A DNA stretch of 53,253 nucleotides, from NCBI RefSeq assembly GCF_019209865.1, contig NZ_JAHUTT010000024.1, forward strand, positions 1 through 53,253, in the 5' to 3' direction. The DNA is from Shewanella sp. NIFS-20-20 (GTDB lineage Bacteria > Pseudomonadota > Gammaproteobacteria > Enterobacterales > Shewanellaceae). Numbering within the stretch: position 1 is the stretch's first letter; the number at the start of each line of letters is the position of its first letter. The notes below the pieces were generated by a model. The model had not been told where the DNA came from. It was given only the letters and a program-made list of their open reading frames with translations, and did not search any database. Position numbers and translations under genes: made by a program. Shown piece by piece: positions 46,868-53,253 of this stretch.

Positions 46868-47188
46868 CTAAGGACATACTCCTACACATGAGGACGGTTT
46901 TTGGCCGCCGATGCTGAGATAATCAGAATACTGCTGTATTTGCTGGCGCAAAAATCGATTCCCTCTCAACACCCAGTCGGGCCATTTGTCAAAATTGTGT
47001 AGTAAGTGCCAGAACGCTTGCTCTATATCAGACTGAGCTTCGCCCTGATAGTCCCCCTGCTGCCATTCTTCCAGGGTGTCCCACAGGTAAAGCTGGATTT
47101 CATCAAAGGCTATTTGATCCGTCAAATAAGCATTGGTATAAAAAGCCAGCTGGGGCGCCTTATTATCGATGAACTCTTCACGGGTCAT
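46868..47188 (-). CDS. Small protein of unknown function
   Basis: I do not recognise this 106-residue protein. It is acidic and aromatic-rich, with helical segments (FDEIQLYLWDTLEEWQQGDY and AFWHLLHNFDKWPDWVLRGNRFL), and ends in SCVGVCP, a C-x3-C pair four residues from the C-terminus that could bind a metal or form a disulfide. No signal peptide. A strong GGAGG lies eight bases before the ATG and a good terminator follows, so it is expressed as its own unit between the cyclophilin gene and ampG. Confidence 0.8.
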   Translation of the reverse strand: MTREEFIDNKAPQLAFYTNAYLTDQIAFDEIQLYLWDTLEEWQQGDYQGEAQSDIEQAFWHLLHNFDKWPDWVLRGNRFLRQQIQQYSDYLSIGGQKPSSCVGVCP

Positions 47189-47357
47189 CGTGTCGCCTCC
47201 ACATTGTTGTACTTACGCTTCGCAATTTTTATTGCCATTTCAGTATAGGGAAAAAGCGATATTGCTCAAGCAAAAATAGCTGGCTTTTTAATCACCTCTG
47301 GCGTTGCAATTTAGCAAATATTGTCTAAGCAACCCCAGTAAATCACCGGATAATAGG

Positions 47358-47939
47358 TTAATTTCTAGGTAATAATGTGGCCTTGTTCAATATCACTGGT
47401 TGGATCGGCACATCGGGCCAATTTAAGGTTTGATTGTGGCCGGTGGCAACGTTTGACATGGCTTGCAACACTTCCATACCACTGATCACTTCGCCGAACA
47501 CCGCATAACCCCAACGCCGAGATGACGGATCTAAGCGGGTGTTATCGGCAACATTGAAATAAAACTGGGCCGTGGCGCTATGAGGCGACATTTCACGAGC
47601 CATGGCGATAGTGCCTAGGCTATTTGATAGGCCGTTGCCAGACTCGTTGACGATTTCTGCGTGCGTGGGTTTCTCTTTGAAATCGGGGCTTAAGCCTCCA
47701 CCTTGCACCACAAACTCATTAATAATGCGGTGAAACAGCGTGTTGTCATAATGGCCTTGTACCACATAGGTTAAGAAGTTATCCACCGTGATGGGGGCTC
47801 GAGTTCTATCAAGCTCCACGACTATGGTCCCAAGGCTGGTGTCCATTTTGACTTGAGGGTATAAGGTATCGGGTTGAATATCGAGTGCCATTGCGTGGCT
47901 AGTCAACAGCAGGCTGAGTGCGGTTATCCATGACTTCAT
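47358..47939 (-). CDS. Periplasmic peptidylprolyl isomerase (cyclophilin)
   Basis: Catalyses cis-trans isomerisation of proline bonds, probably in the periplasm because residues 1-18 (MKSWITALSLLLTSHAMA) form a signal peptide. The cyclophilin core is visible: TVDNFLTYVVQGHYDNTLFHRIINEFVVQGGG with the catalytic arginine, then SATAQFYFNVADNTRLDP and YAVFGEVISGMEVL. 193 residues, like PpiA. Its ATG overlaps the stop of the yajG-like gene by four bases. Confidence 0.93.
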   Translation of the reverse strand: MKSWITALSLLLTSHAMALDIQPDTLYPQVKMDTSLGTIVVELDRTRAPITVDNFLTYVVQGHYDNTLFHRIINEFVVQGGGLSPDFKEKPTHAEIVNESGNGLSNSLGTIAMAREMSPHSATAQFYFNVADNTRLDPSSRRWGYAVFGEVISGMEVLQAMSNVATGHNQTLNWPDVPIQPVILNKATLLPRN

Positions 47940-48511
47940 TGATTGGCTCCCGTTAAAAATTGATTGAGTTCACTATCGGTGATGATGGCGGTGGAAATCT
48001 CAGCCAATAAGCTATTAAGTTCGAGTTCAAGGCTGGCGAAGTCGGCACTGAAAGGTCCGGTGCGTAGACCACGATTTGAAAATTGCTTACTGAGGGTTTG
48101 ATTGCCGCGAGTGGCGACAACATTGATGATAATCAATGTCGAAGCTTCGTAATTAAGTGCATTTTCATCAACTTGAGTCAATAACGTTTGTAGCGCTAGC
48201 GTGAGCTCAGTACTGCTGGCTGGATCGATTTGGTAGCCTGCGTCAGTGAACCCTTGGCGCATCATAGCCTCAATTTGCTGGCGAGGCGGCTCAGCTGGGC
48301 TGACTAATTTGGCGGCTTCATCTTCTTGATTAAATTGCACCACGAAATTAGCTTTACGGGTATCTAAGGTGGTGATCGCCAGTGGGGTCGATTGCTGAAT
48401 TTGCGCAGTTATGCCGCTGACACTTGGCGCTAATACAATGACATTTGGCGGGGTACTAGCACAACCGGCCAACAGTAGGGTGCTTAATAAAATAAGAGGA
48501 GTAAATTTCAT
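47936..48511 (-). CDS. yajG: YajG family lipoprotein
   Basis: A 191-residue lipoprotein (192 in E. coli). The signal peptide MKFTPLILLSTLLLAGC has the lipobox LAGC at residues 14-17. The mature part contains the YajG-type segments PRQQIEAMMRQGFTDAGYQID and SKQFSNRG. The function is unknown; it is adjacent to ampG in E. coli, here with the cyclophilin and a small gene in between. Confidence 0.9.
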   Translation of the reverse strand: MKFTPLILLSTLLLAGCASTPPNVIVLAPSVSGITAQIQQSTPLAITTLDTRKANFVVQFNQEDEAAKLVSPAEPPRQQIEAMMRQGFTDAGYQIDPASSTELTLALQTLLTQVDENALNYEASTLIIINVVATRGNQTLSKQFSNRGLRTGPFSADFASLELELNSLLAEISTAIITDSELNQFLTGANQ

Positions 48512-48739
48512 AGTAAATAAGGCGTTGTGAATTTTAATGCAGCATACCAGAAATTGGTGGTTCTGAAACTTTTGCTGATATTGGCCGCTAATTTTTCTCG
48601 GTTGAGACCCGTGCCACAGCGGAGACTAGTCTGGTGATATTCACGGCGCTGCCGTTTTTTACAAAATGATAACTTTTGGCTTTTGTCTGGCGAGGCTTCA
48701 AGGTAGAGTAAAAGTTCAATTTATTGAAGTGTAACAACA

Positions 48740-49798
48740 ATGACTAGCCATCAAGCCGACATCGATCGTTTTCAACCATGTGCACCACTGCTCACCACCA
48801 AGGCACCGGCTGCTTTAATTGGTGCCAATGGCCAACCACAGTTCGGTCACTTTGATGGGCCGGTGGCCAGCCTCAATTTAGCTGATTTTGATTACCAAAC
48901 CTGCATGGATACCGCGGCGTCTAAGCTCGCCAAATATTTCCATTATAAGCAATTTCAATTTGTGTCGATCCGCACTCGCGATTATATCTTGGGCGTCGCT
49001 TTGGCGGATATTCGTTATCTCGGCAGTGGTTTTGCTTATAGTTATCACATCAACAGTAATCAATTATCTGAAATGAACTGGTTATCAGCCGCGGGGTATC
49101 AAACCCAGCCTTCACCTCTCAACAGCCTAGGTAAAATTGGCCATCGACATGGGCAAGTTGCTATCAACATAGTGGATGGATGTTGGCATTTACGCGTGAG
49201 CTCCGCCGACATGAATGCTGAACTGTCATTAACGCCTATGCCACTGAGCTTACCCTTGGCCTTGTGCAATCCCACGGGATATAGCGGCTGGACCTATACC
49301 CAAAAGCATAATGCCTTAGCCGTGAAGGGGCGCCTTGAGATCAATGGCACTTCGGTGAGTTTAATCGATGCCATTGGCGGCTATGATTTTTCAGCCGGAT
49401 ATATGCGACGTGATACCAGTTGGCGCTGGGCGTCGATGAATGCCCTAACGGATGTTGGCACTATTGGTTTTAATTTAGCGGCCGGTGTGAATGAGACGGG
49501 ATTAACTGAAAATGTGTTTTGGTGTAATGGAGAACGTCATTTACTGGGGCCAGTACATTTTGAATTTAATCGGAAAGCACCGAGTGACCCCTGGTTAATC
49601 ACCAGTGTCGATGGTCGCGTTAATTTACGCTTTAGTGGACTCAATCACCGCAGTGAGAAGCGAGATTTGTGGTTACTTCGGAGTAATTTTCGGCAAAATA
49701 TTGGTCGTTTTAGTGGCGATATTATCGATAACAATGGTCGACTTCATCAGTTCTCTGAGGTCTTTGGTCTCAGTGAAGATCACTATGCGCGCTGGTAA
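48740..49798 (+). CDS. DUF2804 family protein
   Basis: A 352-residue protein of the DUF2804 family, of unknown function. Recognisable are the start PLLTTKAPAALIGANGQPQFGHF, the KYFHYKQFQFVSI segment, and the conserved centre DAIGGYDFSAGYMRRDTSWRWASMN followed by GFNLAAGVNETGLTENVFW. No signal peptide or membrane segment. The fold looks beta-rich and lipocalin-like (inference). The stop codon lies inside a small inverted repeat (49792-49815), and the hydroxylase gene follows 37 bases later, so they are probably one transcript. Confidence 0.85.
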   Translation: MTSHQADIDRFQPCAPLLTTKAPAALIGANGQPQFGHFDGPVASLNLADFDYQTCMDTAASKLAKYFHYKQFQFVSIRTRDYILGVALADIRYLGSGFAYSYHINSNQLSEMNWLSAAGYQTQPSPLNSLGKIGHRHGQVAINIVDGCWHLRVSSADMNAELSLTPMPLSLPLALCNPTGYSGWTYTQKHNALAVKGRLEINGTSVSLIDAIGGYDFSAGYMRRDTSWRWASMNALTDVGTIGFNLAAGVNETGLTENVFWCNGERHLLGPVHFEFNRKAPSDPWLITSVDGRVNLRFSGLNHRSEKRDLWLLRSNFRQNIGRFSGDIIDNNGRLHQFSEVFGLSEDHYARW

Positions 49799-49815
49799 GT
49801 ACTAGCGCTTACCAG
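49792..49815 (+). other. Intercistronic inverted repeat
   Basis: CTGGTAAG / CTTACCAG with an eight-base loop, spanning the stop of the DUF2804 gene and ending six bases before the ribosome-binding site of the next gene. Confidence 0.5.
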
Positions 49816-49835
49816 CACATAAGGAACCCGTGTCT

Positions 49836-50705
49836 ATGGAATGGTTAGTGGAACACCCCGATTGGTTGTTAATGCTGTTAGCCCCAGTGTTTATTGTCTG
49901 TATGGGGCTTGAATGGTATGTGGGGCGGCGTCATGGCAAACTGCCAACATCGGCTCATTATCGCTGGCAAGAGGTGAGCTGTAATCTGGTGCTTGGTGGA
50001 TTACATCAATTGACGGACATCACTGTTGGCTTAGTTGTGATCCAGATTTATCTGTGGCTTTTTGATTGGCGCCTATTTGATATCACCATGGGAGTCAGCA
50101 GTTTCTTAGCCCTCATGCTAGCGCAAGACTTTTGCTATTACTGGTTCCATCGTGCGAGTCATCGCGTCCGTTGGTGGTGGGCGGCGCACTCTACTCACCA
50201 TAGCTCTGAAAGCATGAATTTTAGCACGGCGTTTCGTCAGAGTTTAATGTACCCCTTCGCCGGTATGTGGCTTTTTTGGGTGCCATTAGTGATCATAGGT
50301 TTCCCACCTAAATGGGTGGTGTTTTCGGTGCTGCTTAATCTCGGATTGCAATTTATTATTCACACGCAATGGATTAAAAACTTTGGTTGGTTTGATTGCT
50401 TGTTTAATTCACCGAGTCATCACCGGGTTCATCATGGTCGAAATCCGCAATACATAGATAAAAATTATGCGGGAGTGCTGATCATTTGGGACAAGCTATT
50501 CTCGACCTTTGAACCCGAGGTTGCACCGGTAGAATTTGGAATTACTAAGCCGGTGAATAGCACCAATCCGATTAAGGTGACGTTTGCTGAATGGCAAGAC
50601 ATGTGGCGAGAATTTACGGCCGAGGGCCTAAGTTGGCGTCAGCGTATCGCGGTGATAGTGCAACCCCCTGTGGGCCTTTCATCGCAGCAAAATGACAATA
50701 AATAG
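49836..50705 (+). CDS. Sterol desaturase / fatty-acid hydroxylase family membrane protein
   Basis: Integral membrane di-iron enzyme of the fatty-acid hydroxylase superfamily. The histidine clusters are complete: HRASH (H-x3-H), HSTHH (H-x2-HH) and HHRVHH (HH-x2-HH), with hydrophobic segments on both sides. The lipid substrate cannot be told from sequence. The ATG at 49836 has AAGGAA nine bases upstream; a GTG two codons earlier is too close. 289 residues. Downstream of a DUF2804 gene, suggesting a shared lipid-related task (inference). A hairpin follows. Confidence 0.92.
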   Translation: MEWLVEHPDWLLMLLAPVFIVCMGLEWYVGRRHGKLPTSAHYRWQEVSCNLVLGGLHQLTDITVGLVVIQIYLWLFDWRLFDITMGVSSFLALMLAQDFCYYWFHRASHRVRWWWAAHSTHHSSESMNFSTAFRQSLMYPFAGMWLFWVPLVIIGFPPKWVVFSVLLNLGLQFIIHTQWIKNFGWFDCLFNSPSHHRVHHGRNPQYIDKNYAGVLIIWDKLFSTFEPEVAPVEFGITKPVNSTNPIKVTFAEWQDMWREFTAEGLSWRQRIAVIVQPPVGLSSQQNDNK

Positions 50706-50740
50706 CAAAAAACAGCAGGGGGAGTCATGCTCCCCCTGTG
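50705..50740. terminator. Hairpin between the hydroxylase and the small secreted protein
   Basis: CAGGGGGAG / CTCCCCCTG with loop TCATG. On the minus strand it is followed by CTGTTTTTTG, so it ends the minus-strand gene at 50766; on the plus strand it lacks a T run. Confidence 0.75.
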
Positions 50741-50765
50741 AATTCAGCCGTTAAGGTCACAATGT

Positions 50766-51017
50766 TTATTCAGATTGTGGTAGCGCTTCAAGCGGGCTGT
50801 AATCGAGCTCTTCGAGTTGCTCATTAACACATTCAAGTAAATAGCTATCAAGGTTAATTTGTTCAACCTGTTGTTCGATGGCCATGTCTTGGCAGACTTG
50901 GATCATGCTAATCAGCTCGCCTTCAGGTGCCATGGGTAATTCAATGGCCACTTCATCATTTGCAACGCTAGACCAGCTTATCAGGATGCTAACAGCCACA
51001 ATTGATCTTAATTTCAT
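50766..51017 (-). CDS. Small secreted protein of unknown function
   Basis: 83 residues with a clear signal peptide (MKLRSIVAVSILISWSSVA, probable cut after SVA). The mature part is very acidic, about 64 residues with two cysteines (VCQDMAIEQQ and LLECVNEQLEELD) that could form one disulfide. No family recognised. AAGGAA precedes the ATG at a normal distance. It lies downstream of the ToxR-like pair on the same strand, 170 bases away, and could belong to that regulon; this is only positional. Confidence 0.8.
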   Translation of the reverse strand: MKLRSIVAVSILISWSSVANDEVAIELPMAPEGELISMIQVCQDMAIEQQVEQINLDSYLLECVNEQLEELDYSPLEALPQSE

Positions 51018-51189
51018 GATTTTTCCTTAATGGTCAAATTCACAACCCACAGGCACTGTGCCTATGACCATGTTGTGATGGCGACGATTGTTGCATAAAA
51101 TTTCACCAACGGATATCGCGAAATTCTGCCCGTGTCGGCAACAAAACTTTGACAATCTTAATTGGTTGTTAACCTAGGGCGTGGCTGAT

Positions 51190-51711
51190 TTAAGGTTGGC
51201 CTTGGAGTAAGCGGCAGCCACAAACGGTATTACTTGGCTGGAATAACACCACGGCATAATCCTCTAGCGCATTGGCCTCAAGCACTTCAATATTGAGGTG
51301 ATGTAGTCCTTGATGATTCAGATTGAGGCTGCTGATGTAGGACACATATTGCATATGTGCCGGCATCGGCTCTTCAGTGGTGGTTTCTTGTTTTGAGGTG
51401 ACTTCGATATGGATGAAGTGTGCCGATGAGGATGACGCTAGTGCACGTCCTTGCATTAAAATACTGCCGGCAGGCGCACCTTCTTTATTAAAATAACGAT
51501 AGTTGACTTGTGCTTTATTGCCATTATGGCTTAAGTCGACGATTAAATAGTGCTCTGCCTCGGTGGCATGATCGAGTTTATTAAATAACTCCGACGTACA
51601 ATTTAATAATACTGGTTCTGTCTTTGCTTGGGGTAAAAGCACAAGATAGGCACCGATTGCGCTGATGCAGACAAGCAATAGTCCAAACCAGACGTTATTA
51701 TGCTTTTTCAC
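51190..51711 (-). CDS. Small membrane-anchored partner of the ToxR-like regulator
   Basis: No family recognised. From GTG 51711 (AGG nine bases upstream) it has 173 residues. A short positive cytoplasmic tail (KKHNN) precedes one hydrophobic segment (VWFGLLLVCISAIGAYLVLL), then a periplasmic domain of about 140 residues. That domain has a cysteine near its start (LNCTSEL) and a C-G-C pair ten residues from the C-terminus. An ATG at 51726 is in frame but has no ribosome-binding site. It overlaps the regulator gene by 14 bases (29 from the ATG). Order, size and topology resemble ToxS beside ToxR, but I see no sequence match. Confidence 0.75.
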   Translation of the reverse strand: MKKHNNVWFGLLLVCISAIGAYLVLLPQAKTEPVLLNCTSELFNKLDHATEAEHYLIVDLSHNGNKAQVNYRYFNKEGAPAGSILMQGRALASSSSAHFIHIEVTSKQETTTEEPMPAHMQYVSYISSLNLNHQGLHHLNIEVLEANALEDYAVVLFQPSNTVCGCRLLQGQP

Positions 51712-52444
51712 AGAGTCGGACCTCATTTAGCCATTGAGCTGAAATAAACTGTTTATCTTGGCGCCGGTCGGTAATTTTTAAGTTTCTGACCTGAGCATGA
51801 CCCTCAATATTGCCTGTTAGGGTTACATTGAGTACCTGACTGTCGTGGCTGAGTGACATATACACCTTACGCCAGTACGCCAGTTGGCATTCAGTTAATA
51901 CGGGTTTGATGATGTTGGCTTGCTCGAGAAGGAGCGCATTATTGGTTTTTGAACTTGAAAACAGTAATAGCTCCACCGGCCCGAGCGTGGAGGCGAGTGT
52001 AAATTGTGTCAATGGCGGCGTTGTTGATGACAGTTCTTGGCTGGGTTGGTAAATGACATACAGGGTGAGGTACACCAGCAGTGCCGAGATGACGCCGGTA
52101 GTGTGTTTGATATATGTTGCCGGCAATATGGGGGCTTGGCGATGATTGGGGAGATGACTGAGCATCTGATACCCTTGGCCTTTGACGGTTTGGATATGAG
52201 CTTCATCTTGCGGCCCAAGAAAACTACGCAGCATAAACACTGCCCGTGTCACCGAGGCATCGGTGAGGGCCGGAGATAATAACTCGTCACCGCGTAATTG
52301 TTTTTTGCTAATGGTGCTATCTAAGTGTTGGCTAAGTTGGCTTAATACGTGTAATTCGGCTCTTGGTAATATCCACACTTCGTTATTGGCACGTCTAATT
52401 AACTCTCCCTTGCCGATATCCAAATAGCAATCTCCGATTTGCAT
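51698..52444 (-). CDS. ToxR/CadC-like membrane-anchored transcription regulator
   Basis: 248 residues in three parts. Residues 1-98 form an OmpR-type winged helix (GELIRRANNEVWILPRAELHVLSQL, DASVTRAVFMLRSFLG, HIQTVKGQGYQML) at the N-terminus, as in ToxR and CadC. Residues 115-133 are a single membrane segment. Residues 134-248 are periplasmic, with two cysteines (C186, C245), the same number as the ToxR disulfide. Such proteins sense periplasmic signals and bind DNA directly from the membrane. A strong AGGAGG precedes the ATG. The gene is divergent from a Tat-exported protein gene across a 402-base region with phased repeats. Confidence 0.85.
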   Translation of the reverse strand: MQIGDCYLDIGKGELIRRANNEVWILPRAELHVLSQLSQHLDSTISKKQLRGDELLSPALTDASVTRAVFMLRSFLGPQDEAHIQTVKGQGYQMLSHLPNHRQAPILPATYIKHTTGVISALLVYLTLYVIYQPSQELSSTTPPLTQFTLASTLGPVELLLFSSSKTNNALLLEQANIIKPVLTECQLAYWRKVYMSLSHDSQVLNVTLTGNIEGHAQVRNLKITDRRQDKQFISAQWLNEVRLCEKA

Positions 52445-52846
52445 ATGCCCTCCTAATTAGCATGCAGGGGTCAGTATAATTAGCTGGCGAGTAAAATGAT
52501 GTGATCCCTTCAGTGATCTGCGCGAGAGCCCGTGCCGGATGAGAGTTAAATGGTTAATGCGCGAACTCCATCACGTTAATAAATACCGATAAATATTAAT
52601 CAGCATAGATAAATAATCTGTAAATGAATGAGAACGATCTGGCTATATATAGATATCACTGTGATTGGTTGTTGAAGTAGAGCATCATGCCGCTAATGGC
52701 AGATAACACCGATCCTTAACCCCGCCTTTTAATACTGGGTAATAAATATCATCGGTCACTTTATTTATTGATGACTTAGCTAAGCTCGGCTCCATACCGC
52801 ATATCGGTCAGGGCTGATTATCTACATCAAAAGTTAAGGAGTGATT
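52445..52846. other. 402-base divergent intergenic region
   Basis: No gene is seen. The region is AT-rich in its centre and holds three ATAAATA repeats at 52579, 52589 and 52609, spaced 10 and 20 bases. It also contains CTATATATAGATAT near 52644-52657, which could hold a -10 box for the rightward gene, and TGATC words at about 52501-52517. It carries the start regions of the ToxR-like regulator (left) and the Tat protein (right). Confidence 0.6.
52579..52615 (+). repeat. Three helically phased ATAAATA repeats
   Basis: ATAAATA at 52579-52585, 52589-52595 and 52609-52615. The last two are preceded by G. Spacings of 10 and 20 bp put all three on one face of the helix, the arrangement expected for side-by-side binding of winged-helix regulators. 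Confidence 0.6.
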
Positions 52847-53099
52847 ATGAATATGAATCGACGTAACGCCATGGGCTCTATCTTAGGCATTGCCGGCTTA
52901 GCCGCTGGAGGCGTACTGGCACCCAGTCAAAGTTTTGCCGCCTTAGGACACTATCAATTAGCCCTAGGGGATAAGCTGAAATACGTGCCACTTGATGCGA
53001 TGGCGACAGCTAAGCTGGCCTATGAAACCGGTGGCGGTTGTATGCATCAAGTGTTTCATGCCATGGTTACCATGTTGGCAGCATCAAGTAGTGTCGATG
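52847..53099 (+). pseudogene. Tat-exported protein gene, cut by an insertion sequence
   Basis: A 5' fragment only. From ATG 52847 (AAGGAG five bases upstream) the product begins MNMNRRNAMGSILGIAG, a twin-arginine signal ending PSQSFA. About 50 residues of mature protein follow, with one cysteine in ETGGGCMHQVFHAM. From memory, Shewanella proteins with this start continue into a C-GCAxxG-C-C redox-type family, so most of the conserved cysteines would be missing. Reading runs into the IS left end and stops at the TGA at 53108-53110, after the IS-derived residues GRC. The remaining gene half should lie beyond the window. Divergent from the ToxR-like regulator. Confidence 0.7.
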
Positions 53100-53253
53100 G
53101 GCGTTGTTGATCAAATGGTTCACGTAACGTACTGATCTAATGACACTTACTCTAATTACTCAACTCGGTAACTAACAGGCATACCTAGTCTTATGACTTT
53201 GTTCATTGCCTTGACGTTAGCTAACACCTCTCCGACTTGTGCATTGTAATCTC
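53100..53253 (-). mobile_element. IS5-family (IS903-like) insertion sequence, left end
   Basis: The terminus GGCGTTGTTGATCAAATG resembles the IS903 terminal repeat GGCTTTGTTGAATAAATC as I remember it. A transposase C-terminus follows inside it in the expected antisense orientation. The element continues past the window edge, so the other terminal repeat and the nine-base target duplication (candidate GTGTCGATG at 53091-53099) cannot be checked. Confidence 0.72.
53156..53253 (-). CDS. IS5-family transposase, C-terminal fragment (partial)
   Basis: The last 31 residues of a transposase whose start is off the right edge. The reading includes DYNAQVGEVLANVKAMNKV and then IRLGMPVSYRVE before a TAA at 53156-53158. 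IS903/IS102-type transposases end in a similar V-G-E-x-(M/L)-A-x-V-(K/R)-A-(L/M)-N-(K/R)-x5-GMP pattern. The DDE catalytic residues are outside the window, so whether it is active cannot be judged. Confidence 0.72.
   Translation of the reverse strand, partial: DYNAQVGEVLANVKAMNKVIRLGMPVSYRVE

Overview
The window looks like a stretch of a Shewanella-type gammaproteobacterial chromosome (order Alteromonadales). The evidence is the many E. coli-like core gene blocks in conserved order, moderate GC content, and protein lengths within a few residues of the enterobacterial counterparts. The genus is an inference from gene content; no 16S rRNA is present.

Layout. (1) 1-2.8 kb: a tRNA-Asp, probably the last gene of an rRNA operon lying to the left, followed by about 870 bases with three terminator-like hairpins and a direct repeat but no convincing gene. 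Then come a duplicated NTF2/SnoaL-fold protein, a secreted protein of unknown function and a tRNA-Trp. (2) 2.9-3.7 kb: holD-rimI. (3) 3.8-17.9 kb, minus strand: lipA, lipB, ybeD, dacA, rlpA, mltB, rodA, mrdA, rlmH, rsfS, nadD, holA, lptE, leuS. This is the classic envelope-elongation, lipoate, NAD and ribosome block, with mltB lying between rodA and rlpA. (4) 18-21.1 kb, plus strand: a YbeL-like zinc-ribbon protein, an exported histidinol-phosphate-aminotransferase-like protein and a REC-EAL regulator. (5) 21.2-26.7 kb, minus strand: lnt, corC, ybeY, ybeZ, miaB, with ubiF divergent. (6) 28.4-32.8 kb, plus strand: pth, ychF, a six-gene tRNA array (Met-Leu-Gln-Gln-Met-Gln), pdxY and a glutathione S-transferase-like gene. 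(7) 32.9-42.8 kb: prs, ispE and lolB on the minus strand, divergent from hemA-prfA-prmC-sirB2-sirB1-(DUF819)-kdsA. (8) 42.8-48.5 kb: small genes, a PanE-like reductase, a VanZ-like protein, yajQ, ampG, a small unknown, a secreted cyclophilin and yajG. (9) 48.7-53.25 kb: a more lineage-specific end with a DUF2804 protein plus a sterol-desaturase-like membrane hydroxylase, a small secreted protein, a ToxR-like membrane-anchored regulator with a small membrane partner, and a Tat-exported protein gene cut by an IS5-family (IS903-like) insertion sequence at the right edge.

How the genes work together. Block 3 joins side-wall peptidoglycan synthesis (PBP2, RodA) with trimming enzymes (PBP5, MltB, RlpA) and LPS delivery (LptE). 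AmpG recycles the resulting muropeptides. Lnt and LolB serve lipoprotein maturation and sorting. KdsA and LptE serve LPS. MiaB, YbeY, RlmH, RsfS, PrfA, PrmC, Pth, YchF and the tRNA genes serve translation.

I found no CRISPR array, prophage or obvious defence system. The least ordinary parts are the right end (a ToxR-like pair, three ATAAATA repeats spaced 10 and 20 bp in the adjacent intergenic region, and the IS-interrupted exported protein), the long AT-rich dyad in front of the Tat-exported aminotransferase, and the decayed region after tRNA-Asp. Start codons were chosen by ribosome-binding site and family alignment from memory; several are GTG.
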